A stretch of 64,000 bases of DNA, taken from Antitrichia curtipendula (taxonomy: Eukaryota; Streptophyta; Bryopsida; Hypnales; Leucodontaceae). Of the stretch, positions 1-11,398 are shown in pieces. The first letter of the stretch is position 1, and each line of letters starts with the position of its first letter. The stretch spans positions 7,272,696 through 7,336,695 of the forward strand of contig OX579638.1 of NCBI GenBank assembly GCA_951230915.1, written 5' to 3'. The notes beneath the pieces are model-generated. The model searched no databases. It was given only the letters and a program-made list of their open reading frames with translations, and was not told where the DNA came from. A program made the translations under genes and the position numbers.

Positions 1-3000
1 TTTTTAAAATTGTATCATTATTTCTAATTACTTTTCTACCATTGAACTTTATTCCGACAATTTTTAAAGAACAATATCATACTGAATTAGTCATTCTACT
101 TGTAATGGGATAGTTTATCTTATAAAAAGGTTATATTCAAATGGTCATATTTACCACAATGTCACATGTACAATGGTCATATTCAAAAAATGGTCATAGA
201 TGTTATTCTAGTCATTTGGAAATAATATGTCCATTTTCAATGGTGATTGCATTAAGAATGGAAAAACTATTTTCAAATGGAGGGAATATATGATATTGAA
301 ATATAGGAGTACAAAAATAGGGAAAGTTTTCCAAATAAGAATTTGAAGATGAACCAAAACTTTGTACATGCCATTATTGTATGTGTCAACATGGTCCCCT
401 ATTGTCCAAGTTTGAAAAGGCATGGAACCACAACAAAGCTTCTATGCTTTACTGAAAAGATGCAACACCCACAACTATTGCCAATCACCTTGTTGGATTC
501 TCCCATAGGCATCTTTTTATCTTAAAGAAGATAAAGGGAACAAATTCCTAAAAGATGTGCAATTGAGTGTGCAATATATAATGGAATAAACTTGCACCGT
601 TAAATCATTTATTCAATATAGTGTAAATCTTGCAAAGTCAACTAAATTTGAAAACTGGGGAATCCAATTGTATGACTGAAAATGAATATAATAAGCTCAT
701 CAAAAAATGGGAAAAAATCCACAATGAAGGTGACTTTATATGTTTCTTAAGTTGTAGCCAAAGTATATTTCATTATATATTCCTTAACTACATCACAAGT
801 TTGCCTTTGAGTTCATTTATGTTTCGAAATCAAGTAAGAAGTTGTTGCTTATTGGTTGATGTCAAGACACACAAAATTCAAGATTTCATCTAGAAAGAGG
901 TACACATGCTATATAGCTTTGGCATGTGTCTCTGATAAAATTTCTCTAGTGAAACTAGTGAAATTGGAATGAAAATCAAACACAACCATATTTAACTTTG
1001 CATTGAGAATATGAGGTTTGCAATTAATAAAGATTGGTATATGCAAGAAGGATAAAGGGACAACATTGTCAGCTCTAAAAATCTCATTATACTACACAAA
1101 TGCTTCCATGTCCGTCTTCATAAGAACTTTAGCAACAAACCATCCACCTTAAAGACCAACCTCTCCGGTCATCACCTATTTTTACATAGAAATCTAAAAC
1201 CATCTAATTACCGTATATTTTAAAAATCTCTTAGAATTCATTTTGCCCTCAATATCAAGTTTAGAGTAGAAAATAACCAAAAATCACAACACTCCAAATT
1301 AGTTTATAATAACAAAATATTAAGAACACAACATTAATATTAAATGCTAAAAATACTACTACTATATGACACTAAATGATAATTTAGCCATTTTAAGACA
1401 CTATATAGATTGGATGTTTATAAATAGAGAGGCATACTAGAGCAAAAAATTCAACAATTGAAGATACAATACCAATAAAAGATCATTATTAGTATTAATA
1501 GTGACTAAAATTTTAAAAAAGTCTTACTTCTACAAGTTCATTTGGCTAAAGTCCAATTGAGCTCCTTTAGTAGATTTGAAAACCTCACATCCAAAATCCC
1601 TCACCTCCACTTGAAATGAAGGAAGAAAACCCACACATTGTGTCTAGTCCATTTTATGTATTGTCCTCTTTTTACAACCTTCATCTTCCACCATTTCTTT
1701 TTATCACCCATAACCACCTCTTGTATTAATCACCATATTGTTCACATTTTATAAAATATAAAATATAAACAATGTTCGTGAATTTACAAGTCCAAAAGTG
1801 TTAATACTCTGAATTAAATCATAACTACGAATTATGGAGTTTTTTTGTTAGATAGCGATAGGAGCTTTAGGAGTTTAGGGTGAAAATCTTTAAAATGCAA
1901 TTAGGAGAAAACAAAGGGAAATTCTAGAAAAAAATAGCGGTTTGAAACTAAAAAGACTATGAGCAAGATTTGGTAAAGTAACCAAATTAGGCAACTAGTA
2001 AAATGTTTGGGAAAAGGAAAACAAAATCCAACAAATGGAAAATGATATAAGAGAAATCAAAAGGAAATATTAAGTATAAAAAATATAAAATGAAAACCAA
2101 AAAATAAAAAGCACAAAAATATAAAAGAAAAATGAAAACCAAAATACTACAAGTAGGAAATGAAGCTAAAAGTAGAATAAATGTTGGAGCCTTGATCATT
2201 AGCCAATGATTATGCATTCTAACTTCTTCTCAAACCCTGTGGAAAAACTAAAAATAGAAATATTGGCATTCAATTCCTGAGCAGCTACTTTTGCATTATT
2301 AAAAACTAGAAAAAAAATAATGTTCCTCTTCCTTAAGAGACACCGGTGATGTAAAATCCCTTTGGGTCAACAATAAGGCGTCTTCAATAAGGCCATAAGA
2401 TTGTTGAGCCTCTCTCTATACCATAATTATGACTATTATCTTCCTTATTATTAATGGTCAACTTTGAAGTAGGAAAATTAAATGAAGGATTGAAGGTCTC
2501 CCCTTTTAGATTCAAGTGGATTGTGGATTGTGACAATCATTTGAGAAACAATTCAGATTGTCTTTTAAAGTCTCAAGTTCTTGTTGAACTGGTTCTCTGA
2601 TAGATTGCAATGGAGGACTGTGTTGATGGATTAAGAATTTGTTGTGAATTTGTAATAGTTTCTTATCGCCCTCCTCAATGATTTCTCTCTCTAGTTGCAA
2701 ACAATGTCCTTCAGCACTTCAAAGCTTAGTTTGAAGGTCTTTCTATGGTCTAATATTGGCCAACAAATTGTGTTTGCTCACAACATTGTTGTCAAAAATA
2801 TGCTTCTAGGTGGCATAATCCTTTGAAACTTGACTATCAATGCGCTCTCTTGCCTCCCAATCATTATATATCAATTCTTAGCGTAACTATTTCTTACTTC
2901 CAAAGCCTTGGTGTTTTTCATTGTTGCCACCATCACTGCTCCTACCATGATGTAAGAGAACATGTGTCAAAGAAGAATGACAAAAGCATAATTGTTGATT

Positions 3001-3861
3001 TGTGATGATCTCCAATCAAGACTATAAATATACAACAATAGTGAGATTAACAATTTGTATATTCTCTCCAAAAAAAAAAATTGGTTAACCTAGGATGATA
3101 GTTCATGAGTTTGCAAGCTTCATCTTTGTCTTCATCATTGTCATCGTCTTCTTTGAAACCACCTTGAAATAGCTGTAAAACTCTTCCAAACATGATTCCC
3201 GTTACTTGCCGTTGGAGATAAAGTTCTCCAGATTAAAGGTGGCATGCCCTTAATAGAAACTTGTATTTCGATCATTATTAGGTGAAAAAATATTAAAGAA
3301 AAATTTGGATTAAATTTGGAATTCAAACATCTTAAGTGACCACATTATTTTCACATGCAGTCTTTTAATGCAAAGGTTCAAGGTGGAACCTTTCATCAAT
3401 TGTTTGGATATTGCTACGCCAAGTACATAAGGTACTTTTACATATTTTCTCAAAGCAGAAACATCAATGTCCCTATTCCTCCAAATACGTAAAGAAAGTT
3501 GACTATGGAGGATTTAGAAAAAACAGAAAGCTATCTTACAATATATGCTCATGGCAACTAGGTAGTTGGGATATTAATTAATATATTTTATTAGATTTTT
3601 AATCCATAACTGAAGAATGCAATAGTGAGAAACACAAATAATGCACATGCTACATCAACAAACTACAATTATCTTGCACCATTTTTGTTCACAAACTAGA
3701 CAATTGGTTGTATAAATTCAACTAAACAATGCCAAACTTCATTGGGTATTGCTTTCTATAGAAATGCTTGCAAAGGCCACTTCAAAATTTGTCCTTGTTA
3801 ATAACATATGATACCATGAAACATTGTTTTTTCTAGCTCCACATTGAGAGATATAGAGAAC
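1..3861. other. A/T-rich intergenic DNA, no gene recognised
   Basis: This stretch is strongly A/T-rich, with stop codons frequent in all frames. The open frames are 60-87 codons, low in complexity, and match no family I know. A short cluster of the phrase GGTCATA recurs at about 139-200. I see no RNA gene and no transposon end here. Confidence 0.6.
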
Positions 3862-4049
3862 TACACTAAATAGGGGTATTAAAGGGACCAAAAAATTAAA
3901 GAGAATTATTGTAGAAAGTTGTAGATGTTTGAAATGTGATATACAACCTCGGACACTTCAATAACTATTGATGTACAACAAAAGTAAATATTTATAGTGT
4001 GTAATGTCAATTAATTAATATGGGTCCCTTTAAACCCTTATTTAGTGTA
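3862..4049. mobile_element. Small TA-flanked MITE (mariner/Stowaway-like)
   Basis: The 184-bp core (3864-4047) has inverted ends of about 27 bp. The left end reads CACTAAATAGGGGTATTAAA and continues GGGACC. The right end, reverse-complemented, reads CACTAAATAAGGGTTTAAAG and continues GGACC. A TA lies just outside each end, as expected for the Tc1/mariner target duplication. It has no coding capacity. CACTA membership was considered because the ends begin CACTA, but the 3-bp flanks do not match, so TA fits better. Confidence 0.6.
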
Positions 4050-5966
4050 TTGTACAATTTTTTTATGAAGAAGAGTTCAATATAACTTGCTTCAAATCCT
4101 TGCTTCAACATCAATGTGATTCTATAGATTGAAAATCTCTCATGAACCCTCACTCTCACACTTGCAAGTACAAATAATTATAAATATGAGATAAAGGATA
4201 TTCAATTATATAGGCATATCCCAAAATGGACTTTTAGCCTACATTGATATATCTTTTGTCCAAAAGTGCTCATCAACTACTCACCTTTCAAAGCACCATT
4301 TAAAAAAATAATTTGCACCTTTTACAAAATTCAAAATCAAAAGTAATGGATGATACTTTACAAGAATTAAAAAAAACTCCTAAACAAGAAATTTCGTGTA
4401 AAAAAATGATTACATCTTTAAGAATATTAAAATTGTATATTAAAATCTGTAATCAATGTCTAGTAAATCTAATATATGTTTGTTTTAAGCAATCAATTCA
4501 AGAAAACTAAAACTTGTAAATATCTTTGCATTAGAAATTTACAAAAAAATAAAATTTGGGACAATAACTAATGCCCTAGAAGAGGTGCCATCCTTAATCT
4601 CTACATTATGAAAGTCCAAGAGAACTAGCAAGGAACTCCATTTTCATGTGGATTAAGTTAAGAAATCGTGGTACGAAAAATCCACCTACTCAATAGATTC
4701 AAAAAGACATAGATATTGTGAAGCGACAATTAACTTGACAAGAAAGATCGGACAAAAAGGTTATATAAATAAACCAACCAAAGCAATTAGAACATACGTA
4801 CCTCAAGTGGTGGAGGAGGTACTAGATGATGCGCCACTCCAAGAAAGTGGAACTTGGGCAATGACAACATTGTAGATATGTCAAGGTAGAAGTGTTCGTG
4901 GTGCAACAGAGTGGGTATGCTTACAAATCTACAGTGCTTGGTTACATCAAAGGGCAACGCTCACTATCTAAGCCCATGTGGCTTAATTAGTGCACTCAAA
5001 CCTCTGTAATTGCAATTTTGGAGAACCCTAAAATGTGTCCACATCTTCAAGAGGTCCAATCCAACATGAATATAACATAGGACATTCACAACTCTTCACC
5101 TTCATTTCCAATTGAGAGCATAATTAAGATGATTACCCCAAGTTACAACACTCACCTAAAATATGATCTTAAAATGTACAATGTTCTAACATGAGAGCCT
5201 AGGATTTACACTGTAAATATAGTCCAACTCTTAAAAAAATTCTTAGTTCTTTCACACAGCATCCAAAAAATACATATTCACATGTAATACAATCATTTTT
5301 CACTTGCCAAATAATAAGAATGACAGGAATAAAGACAATCTAACAATACGAACTATCATAGCTGAACGTACTTTGAAATCATCAACCGCTTCAAAACTTC
5401 ATTCACATACCCAATCATGACGCTCAAGACGACTGCTTTCCTAAGACCTAGACAAGATCATATGCATAACAAGCTGAACCAACAGAGGTGACAAAAAAGA
5501 GGAAAAAACAGAAGCAAACACAGTGATGTTGATTGCCCTGCGTGGACTTGAATCCATTCCAAATAAATCAACAAAATTCTGTATGTCTTTACATCTTCAC
5601 GTGACCAAGAATATAAATCTCGAAGGCTAGACACCTGCAATGGGTGCGGTGACACTTCGCTCAACCAACACAAAATGACTAGACTCCACCTACAGACTAC
5701 TGAATACTGAAGGTCCAGCTCCTGCTGAACGAGCTCTGGATTGATAGAAATTGGTTTGGTTTCCACCCAACCAAGACAATGCCGAGGATGCAAAACGGTT
5801 GGTTATGCATTGCAAGAGCCAGAAAAGAATGGTAGGCCAAAGCCAGACGGAATGAGATTAAGATGAAGTCAAGGTCAATCTAATGCCCGAGCCCATTGGG
5901 ATGAGCCGGTGGTAGATTCACCTGAAGTCAAAGATTAATCCAAAGGGTGGTGGATGGATCTACAAG
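4050..5966. other. Intergenic DNA, including the likely 3' flank of the PHT4;6-like gene
   Basis: No gene is recognised. The A/T bias weakens from about 5400 towards the transporter gene, and the last few hundred bases before 5967 probably contain its 3' untranslated region. A 111-codon open frame on the minus strand (5458-5793) has no family resemblance and sits where UTR is expected. Confidence 0.5.
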
Positions 5967-7307
5967 CTAATCAAAAATTCTGTCGCCAGTGGCAAACGCA
6001 ATGAAGAAAACGGCACTGAGAGCTGATAAAAGAGCCGGCGTGGCGAACACCATGAACCAGCTGCTGGGATCCGAGCTCCCCAACGCGGACGCTTGCAGAA
6101 TGTGTCCGGTCGCGGAGACGCCCACAATGCCGGCCAATGTGCCCGCCGTGTTGGAAACGCCCATCACGATGCCCGCGTACTTGGGCGCAATGTCGAGATG
6201 GTTCACTGCGAATCCCGCTCGGGACAGCGCGCACGAGCCCAACGCCACCGAAGAGCAGATCACCGCGCTCGTCGCGGACCGCAGCATGGGCATTACCATG
6301 AGCGCGGCTGCGGCCGTGGCGAAGCCAATCGTGTTCAAGAGCTTCCGCGTGTTGGTCACGGAGAACACGCGCGTGGTGACAAAATGGTCCGCCACGACGC
6401 CGCCCACGTTGGAAAAGATGAACATCACGAGGTACGGCAGCATCTTGGAGAATCCCATGTTGTGAAGGCTGACGTGCAAGCCCTTTTCGAAGTAGGTCGG
6501 CAGCCAGTTCATGAGCACGTAGAGCGCGTAATGGAAGGTGAAATTGTTGACCACGATCGCCCACACGGGCATGCTCTTGAAAATCCGCTTCCAAGGAATG
6601 TCGGAGGATTTCTTCTTCTTGTGCAAAAGCTCGCCGCCCTCGTCCACCACGGGGTCGGGGTGCCCAAACCCGGCCGCGGACGCCTTCGGAAGCTCCGAGC
6701 GCGGCGGGTCGCACGAGTACTGGTACCACAGAAGCGCCCACGACACGCCCATGAGGGATTCCGCGCGGAAGACAGCGCGTGGACCTTGCATTGCCACCAG
6801 TCCGGGCAGGAAGAGCATCCCCGCGGCCGCGCCGAAGTACATCCCCGACGTGGTGAGCGACACCGAGCGCGATCGCTCGTGCGGAGGTACCCACTGCGCG
6901 AGGACCGTGTGGATGGACGGGAAGATGAAACCCTGCGCTACGCCCACGATGACGCGCGCCACGACCGTCCCCGCCATGGCCGTGGTCTCTGTCGGGGTGA
7001 GCGCGGACGTGAGCGACCAGAGCACGAACGACATGAGCAACACCCGGCGTCCGCCGAATCGCTGCGCAGCCCACCCGCCCGGGACTTGCGAGAGCGCATA
7101 GCCATAGAAGAAAGTGGACAGAACTTGCCCTTTCACAGCTTCTCCCACGCCGGCCTCGTTCGCGGCCGCCGTGTAGGCCACAGAGAAGCCCACGCGCTCA
7201 ATGTAGCAAACGCAGGTGCACACGAACGTGAGCAGCACCGTCACATAGCGCTGCGGGAAGCGGACCTTGGCAAGAAAACTCGGGGACACGGATGCATGCT
7301 TCGCCAT
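5967..7307 (-). CDS. PHT4;6-like: PHT4;6-type anion (phosphate) transporter, major facilitator family
   Basis: This is a 446-aa, 12-span membrane protein of the SLC17/PHT4 branch of the major facilitator superfamily. Family members move phosphate and other organic or inorganic anions; plant PHT4;6 acts at the Golgi, exporting phosphate released by glycosylation. It is colinear with Arabidopsis PHT4;6 (about 430 aa). Diagnostic stretches are CVCYIERVGFSVAY (33-45 region), YGYALSQVPGGWAAQ (68-82), the block around residues 127-155 with PPHERSRSVSLTTSGMY, NNFTFHYALYVLMNWLPTYF (254-273), and the C-terminal DIAPKYAGIVMGVSNTAGT (372-390). A basic central loop with four lysines lies at 230-233. The ATG at 7305-7307 adds about ten residues before the conserved FPxRYVxVLLTF start. 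The frame is intact, intronless and GC-rich. It is transcribed divergently from the LpxC gene. The Golgi location is inferred from the orthologue. Confidence 0.93.
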   Translation of the reverse strand: MAKHASVSPSFLAKVRFPQRYVTVLLTFVCTCVCYIERVGFSVAYTAAANEAGVGEAVKGQVLSTFFYGYALSQVPGGWAAQRFGGRRVLLMSFVLWSLTSALTPTETTAMAGTVVARVIVGVAQGFIFPSIHTVLAQWVPPHERSRSVSLTTSGMYFGAAAGMLFLPGLVAMQGPRAVFRAESLMGVSWALLWYQYSCDPPRSELPKASAAGFGHPDPVVDEGGELLHKKKKSSDIPWKRIFKSMPVWAIVVNNFTFHYALYVLMNWLPTYFEKGLHVSLHNMGFSKMLPYLVMFIFSNVGGVVADHFVTTRVFSVTNTRKLLNTIGFATAAAALMVMPMLRSATSAVICSSVALGSCALSRAGFAVNHLDIAPKYAGIVMGVSNTAGTLAGIVGVSATGHILQASALGSSDPSSWFMVFATPALLSALSAVFFIAFATGDRIFD

Positions 7308-8941
7308 AGCTCCTCGCTTGCATCGTTTCTTCCGCTCCTCGTCGATCCTGGTTCCACAGCATCAGATACGTCGCCTTGTCAATGTCACGAGCCCCAGCTC
7401 TACGAATGGGCAACTCAGCTCACTCACGCCGCCACAATTCGTCTTCTCGAGGTTTAAAACTTCCAAACCCCTGTTTCTAACTCGTTTCCCCTTTCCCTAG
7501 GCAGCTGCCATTGGATCACGGTATCTCGGCCACGACTAATACGGGATCCAAGCGCACAACAGTCCTCGAGAACTGCGAAGTACAAACTCGCATTGGGCTT
7601 CTGAACCAACAAGCTCACCCTGAAGCAAAAGCGCAATATATCTATCACACATTTACTCTACACAATCAATTCAAACTCCCGCCGGATCCATCCGTCCGCC
7701 ACAGAAGAAAAAAGCGAGCTAAGTGTAAGAAATTCCTTCCGTAAGTCGAATCGATTGATAAACAGTAAATCGATCTAGCGCAAGCTTGGCTCCACTCAAG
7801 AAACCTGACAAACCTAACGACAAAGCTCCGTGAGTAGACCTAGAGGACCCTTGGAGAATAGGAGAGAGTGCTACCGATGCTGCTGGTACCAATTTGGTAA
7901 GCTCAAAAGAAACTCATTACAGAGATTGTCGCAAACTAGAACGAAGATGAGGAGACAAGATGAAGACGAAGATGAGGATGATGTCGTCGCAAATAGAAAA
8001 AAAATGCCGGCTCTGTTCACACGGGTTGCTTGCTGCCTATTTAGGGTATCGCGGATTCTGCTGGTTTTGTAAATTCTACTGGCTGATTGCACAAATTATT
8101 GGGAGCAAGGAATGAGCCTTGCTGTCGATCCATCAATTGACGAAGTTTGAAGGAGCATGATTGAGGAGCGTCGAAATCGAGATGTGATGTGCTCGCAGGG
8201 TTGGCTGTCGAGGTGCGTGAAACGTCGCACTTGGACCATTCATTGGCCACTCTCAACAGTCAGGTTCCGTGTTTCTACGAAAAAGGTTTTTTGTTTGACT
8301 CCAAAACGCTTTTACATTGTACTTTTCAATTGCACACCGTTAATGTCTTTTATGGCAGGAAACACAGGTACATCGACTGACGGAGATTCTGGTTTCTTTG
8401 GAGTTAGAATTTCCGCGTAAATCGGTTTTCAATGGGGGATCACGATGGGAATCTGCATTGCTGATTCCGATTGCTGATTCTTGGAGCGAAGTTTCGAAGT
8501 TTGAACGACATTTGCAAGCTCGCAGTGGATCTTAGGGTTTGGAACATTGAGATTCTGCTACCGCTGGTAAATTGTTAGTGTTCGCCGCGATATTTGGAGA
8601 TTCTGCTGCCGAACGAGCAGATTCGCTTGCCCGCGATTTGAATTTTGAACTCCGTCTTTACTGATTTTGATCAACCTGATCCCGGAATGCCGGCAAGTCG
8701 GCAACTGTATTCTTGACATTTCTAGGTTCTTTTCTTTTTCCTTTTTTTCCTTGGGATTGTGGCACTCGATGTAATTCATGTTGTTTCCAGGGTTGTGAAG
8801 GTTGATTAATGGTGGCGCGGGAGGTTTCTTATTGCACCCGAGTTTGTTAACGATGGTAGACCGTTGTGAGATATTAGGGTATGTCGCCCATTTGAGGGCA
8901 CACAGATGTGGGTGCTCGGTGTGTGTTGTCGTCGCCTGTAG
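7308..8941. promoter_or_regulatory. Shared divergent upstream region of the PHT4;6-like and LpxC genes
   Basis: About 1.6 kb separates the two divergent start codons, so both promoters and 5' untranslated regions must lie here. A GA-rich trinucleotide patch (GATGAAGACGAAGATGAGGA type) is at about 7945-7985. Open frames of 60-90 codons overlap each other on both strands and look like chance. I could not assign a TATA box with confidence. Confidence 0.5.
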
Positions 8942-9952
8942 ATGTTGCCAGCTTTAGCAATGCCGCATCTCTTCGCAATGTCGTGTCTGCGCAGTAGTTG
9001 GAACGGCTGCCGTGCGAGAACCGTCACCACCACTGGGTTCCACGTTTGCCAGACAGCGCGTCTCCAGCAAACGATCGCCACGCCTGTCACGCGAGTCGGC
9101 GTGGGGCTTCACTCTGGTGATCGCGCCACCGTCAAGCTTCTTCCCGCGGGGGCCGGCGAGGGTCGCTACTTCGTGAAAGAGCTTCACCACATTTTCCCGG
9201 CGCTCGTGGATCACGTCACGGACTCGCGACTGAGCACGTGTTTGGGGAGTCGCGACGGCTCTTCCGCGGTGCACACAGTGGAGCATCTCATGTCGGCGTT
9301 GGAGGGCCTGGGCGTCGACAACTGCCGGATTGAAATTTCCGGCGGCAGTGAAGTCCCATTGCTGGATGGCTCCGCGCGTGAGTGGGTGAACGCAATTGAA
9401 GAATCAGGGTTGTCAATCGCGACAAACGCCTCCGGTGCTTCAAGCGCCAGAACTTCTTTCGTGGTCGACGCGCCGATCTCGGTTTCCCACGGGGACTCCT
9501 TTGTGGCGGCTTTTCCGTCGCCGTTCACGCGCCTCACGTACGGGATCGATTTCCCGCAGGTGCCGGCAATTGGGAGCCGCTGGTTCAGCTGGAGTCCCAC
9601 GGGTGCAAGCTCGTACAAGGACGAGGTTGCGCCCGCGCGCACGTTCGGGATCGCGGAGCAATTCGAGCAGTTGCGGGCCGCGGGGCTCATCAAAGGCGGA
9701 TCTCTCGAGAATGCACTCGTCTGCAGTATGGAGAAAGGGTGGCTCAACCCGCCGCTGCGGTTCGAAGACGAACCCTGTCGACACAAAATGCTGGATCTTA
9801 TTGGTGACCTCGCGCTGTGCACGACGCCGGGCCACGCCGGGCTTCCCATCGCGCATGTCGTCGCGTTCAAGGCCAGTCACGCACTTCATGTCAAATTTGG
9901 AGCCGCGCTTCTTCGGCATCGGCTGAAATGCAGCAACGCTGTCGAGGTATGA
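8942..9952 (+). CDS. LPXC: LpxC: UDP-3-O-acyl-N-acetylglucosamine deacetylase (plant lipid A-type pathway)
   Basis: This 336-aa zinc deacetylase catalyses the committed step of lipid A-type biosynthesis, removing acetate from UDP-3-O-acyl-GlcNAc. Arabidopsis has the same pathway in mitochondria. The expected catalytic set is present: Glu114-His115 in HTVEHLMSALEGLGVDN, His281 and Asp285 in CRHKMLDLIGDL, and His313 in AFKASHAL. The LDGSAREWV and GIDFPQVPAIGSRWFSW blocks match plant LpxC. Residues 1-43 are rich in Arg/Ser/Thr with no acidic residue, consistent with a mitochondrial presequence. A TAG lies directly upstream in frame of the ATG, supporting this start. The last codons read GAG-GTA-TGA, which is also a good splice-donor match, so a further exon cannot be wholly excluded; however, the length already equals plant LpxC (about 326 aa). 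It is intronless and GC-rich. Confidence 0.93.
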   Translation: MLPALAMPHLFAMSCLRSSWNGCRARTVTTTGFHVCQTARLQQTIATPVTRVGVGLHSGDRATVKLLPAGAGEGRYFVKELHHIFPALVDHVTDSRLSTCLGSRDGSSAVHTVEHLMSALEGLGVDNCRIEISGGSEVPLLDGSAREWVNAIEESGLSIATNASGASSARTSFVVDAPISVSHGDSFVAAFPSPFTRLTYGIDFPQVPAIGSRWFSWSPTGASSYKDEVAPARTFGIAEQFEQLRAAGLIKGGSLENALVCSMEKGWLNPPLRFEDEPCRHKMLDLIGDLALCTTPGHAGLPIAHVVAFKASHALHVKFGAALLRHRLKCSNAVEV

Positions 9953-11398
9953 GCGATGCTTGCCACAATTTTTGTCCATGAGGGAAGTTCTGGAGTGATA
10001 GGATTGGGAATATGGTCACATACCTCAAAAAATGGAGGTCAAGAGAGATAAACGATGCGAGTGACAAGAGGAGAGTATCAACCTAAAGTAGAGTTCAGCA
10101 CGGTTGTGTATAGGTAGTCGTCGGTGGTGTTGCACTGTTGGATATTTTCTGAAATTATGCGCCAATTTGATCCTTCTCTCTCTTTGTATCACTTCGAATG
10201 CCACATTTGGAGACGTTGCCACAGAATCTTCGTGCACGAAGCAACAACAGCGTGACGATGTTAAGTAACTCTAATTCTGAACCTTCATTTCCGTGTGACA
10301 TGAGTCTTAGGCCTAGTGGCAAGTGCACTGCGAGACACAGATTACAAATTTTCAAAGTTGAAACATGTTTGTTTTACAAGCGATAGAATGGTAGGGCTAC
10401 TGCCGCAAGTAAACGAATCCATTTACAAGTACGATTTACAACTCGAATAATAAAGAACTAAATGATTAGATTCATTCCTGTCACATATCAAAAAAATCTG
10501 AATCTCGTGCACATGGTGATAGTCGGAGACGGATTTGAGCGCGCGTGGTTTTATTTCAAGAATTACGAGTTTCAATTGCTGTTATGAGAAACAGATCATT
10601 CCCTGCTTTCTTCTACTGCGTATATGCTGAATGCTTTCAGTGACAAGAATGGATCTGCCCACCCTAATCAACCCACTCTTCACAAAAATTTGGTCTATTC
10701 CTGTGTCCCTCCACCAAAATCACTTGCCATAAACTCCAACCAGTGAAGAGGCATGAAATCCAATGCCACAAGCATGATCCATTACAAGAGTGACACAATT
10801 TAATTCAGTCGTCTAAGTAGTCGTCATCCTGTTGCAAAGCCAATTCAAACCTGCCCATTTTGTCTCAATTGTATCTCAAACCATGCCTATTAAGTCTAGC
10901 ATTGTGTGGTTTTAGGGCAAAACATGGAGTGTCTTTTAAGGAAGCACTTGGAATTGGGGATCTTAGCTTGAATGAGCATAAGCATGTACAAGTTTAAAAT
11001 CAGCAGCTGGTTCATGAGAGGGACCGATTGCTCCATCAGAAAAGGGAGATCCAGGAAGCCAATAAATTACAAGAAGCACCAGCAGATGAATTCTCACACA
11101 AATGAGCTCATCTGGGTCTCTCACGGATATCGTTGCCACGAATTGATGCGCAGTCATGAAGGAAAAACCCTCAAAACATGCTAAATTGGATGAAAAAGGG
11201 CGTGGGCTGAATCCAACGCTATGGTTACAGGAAGTCGATATATGCATACACATAGATTACAAAGCATTAAGTTCCTACACAAAGGACCCCAGCCCCGACG
11301 ACATTTGGAGGGTCTTTTGGAAAATTTTGGACATCTAGAAATGCAATCCCTTGCGGAATCAATGCTAAACACACCTACCAATCTGTTGGATACCAGCT
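9953..11398. other. Intergenic DNA between the convergent LpxC and ACHT genes
   Basis: The two genes converge here, so both 3' untranslated regions should lie in this 1.4 kb. Short overlapping open frames (60-96 codons) occur on both strands with no recognisable product. I see no repeat or transposon end. Confidence 0.5.

Noticed and set aside
3862..4049. CACTA classification of the 184-bp element
   Set aside because: The three bases outside each end differ, while TA is present on both sides.
5458..5793. 111-codon minus-strand frame downstream of the transporter
   Set aside because: No domain or conserved motif is visible, and it lies where the 3' untranslated region is expected.
6093..7457. 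Long open frames (454, 367, 187 and 158 codons) overlapping the transporter gene in other frames
   Set aside because: They are shadows of the GC-rich PHT4;6-like gene; only the 446-codon minus-strand frame matches a protein family.
8942..9952. LpxC as bacterial contamination or recent horizontal transfer
   Set aside because: The protein matches plant LpxC blocks and has a presequence-like N-terminus, and it sits between plant-type genes in the same base-composition context.
9211..9979. Open frames of 176-219 codons overlapping LpxC
   Set aside because: They are shadow frames of the GC-rich LpxC gene, with Arg/Ser/Pro-rich translations lacking any domain.
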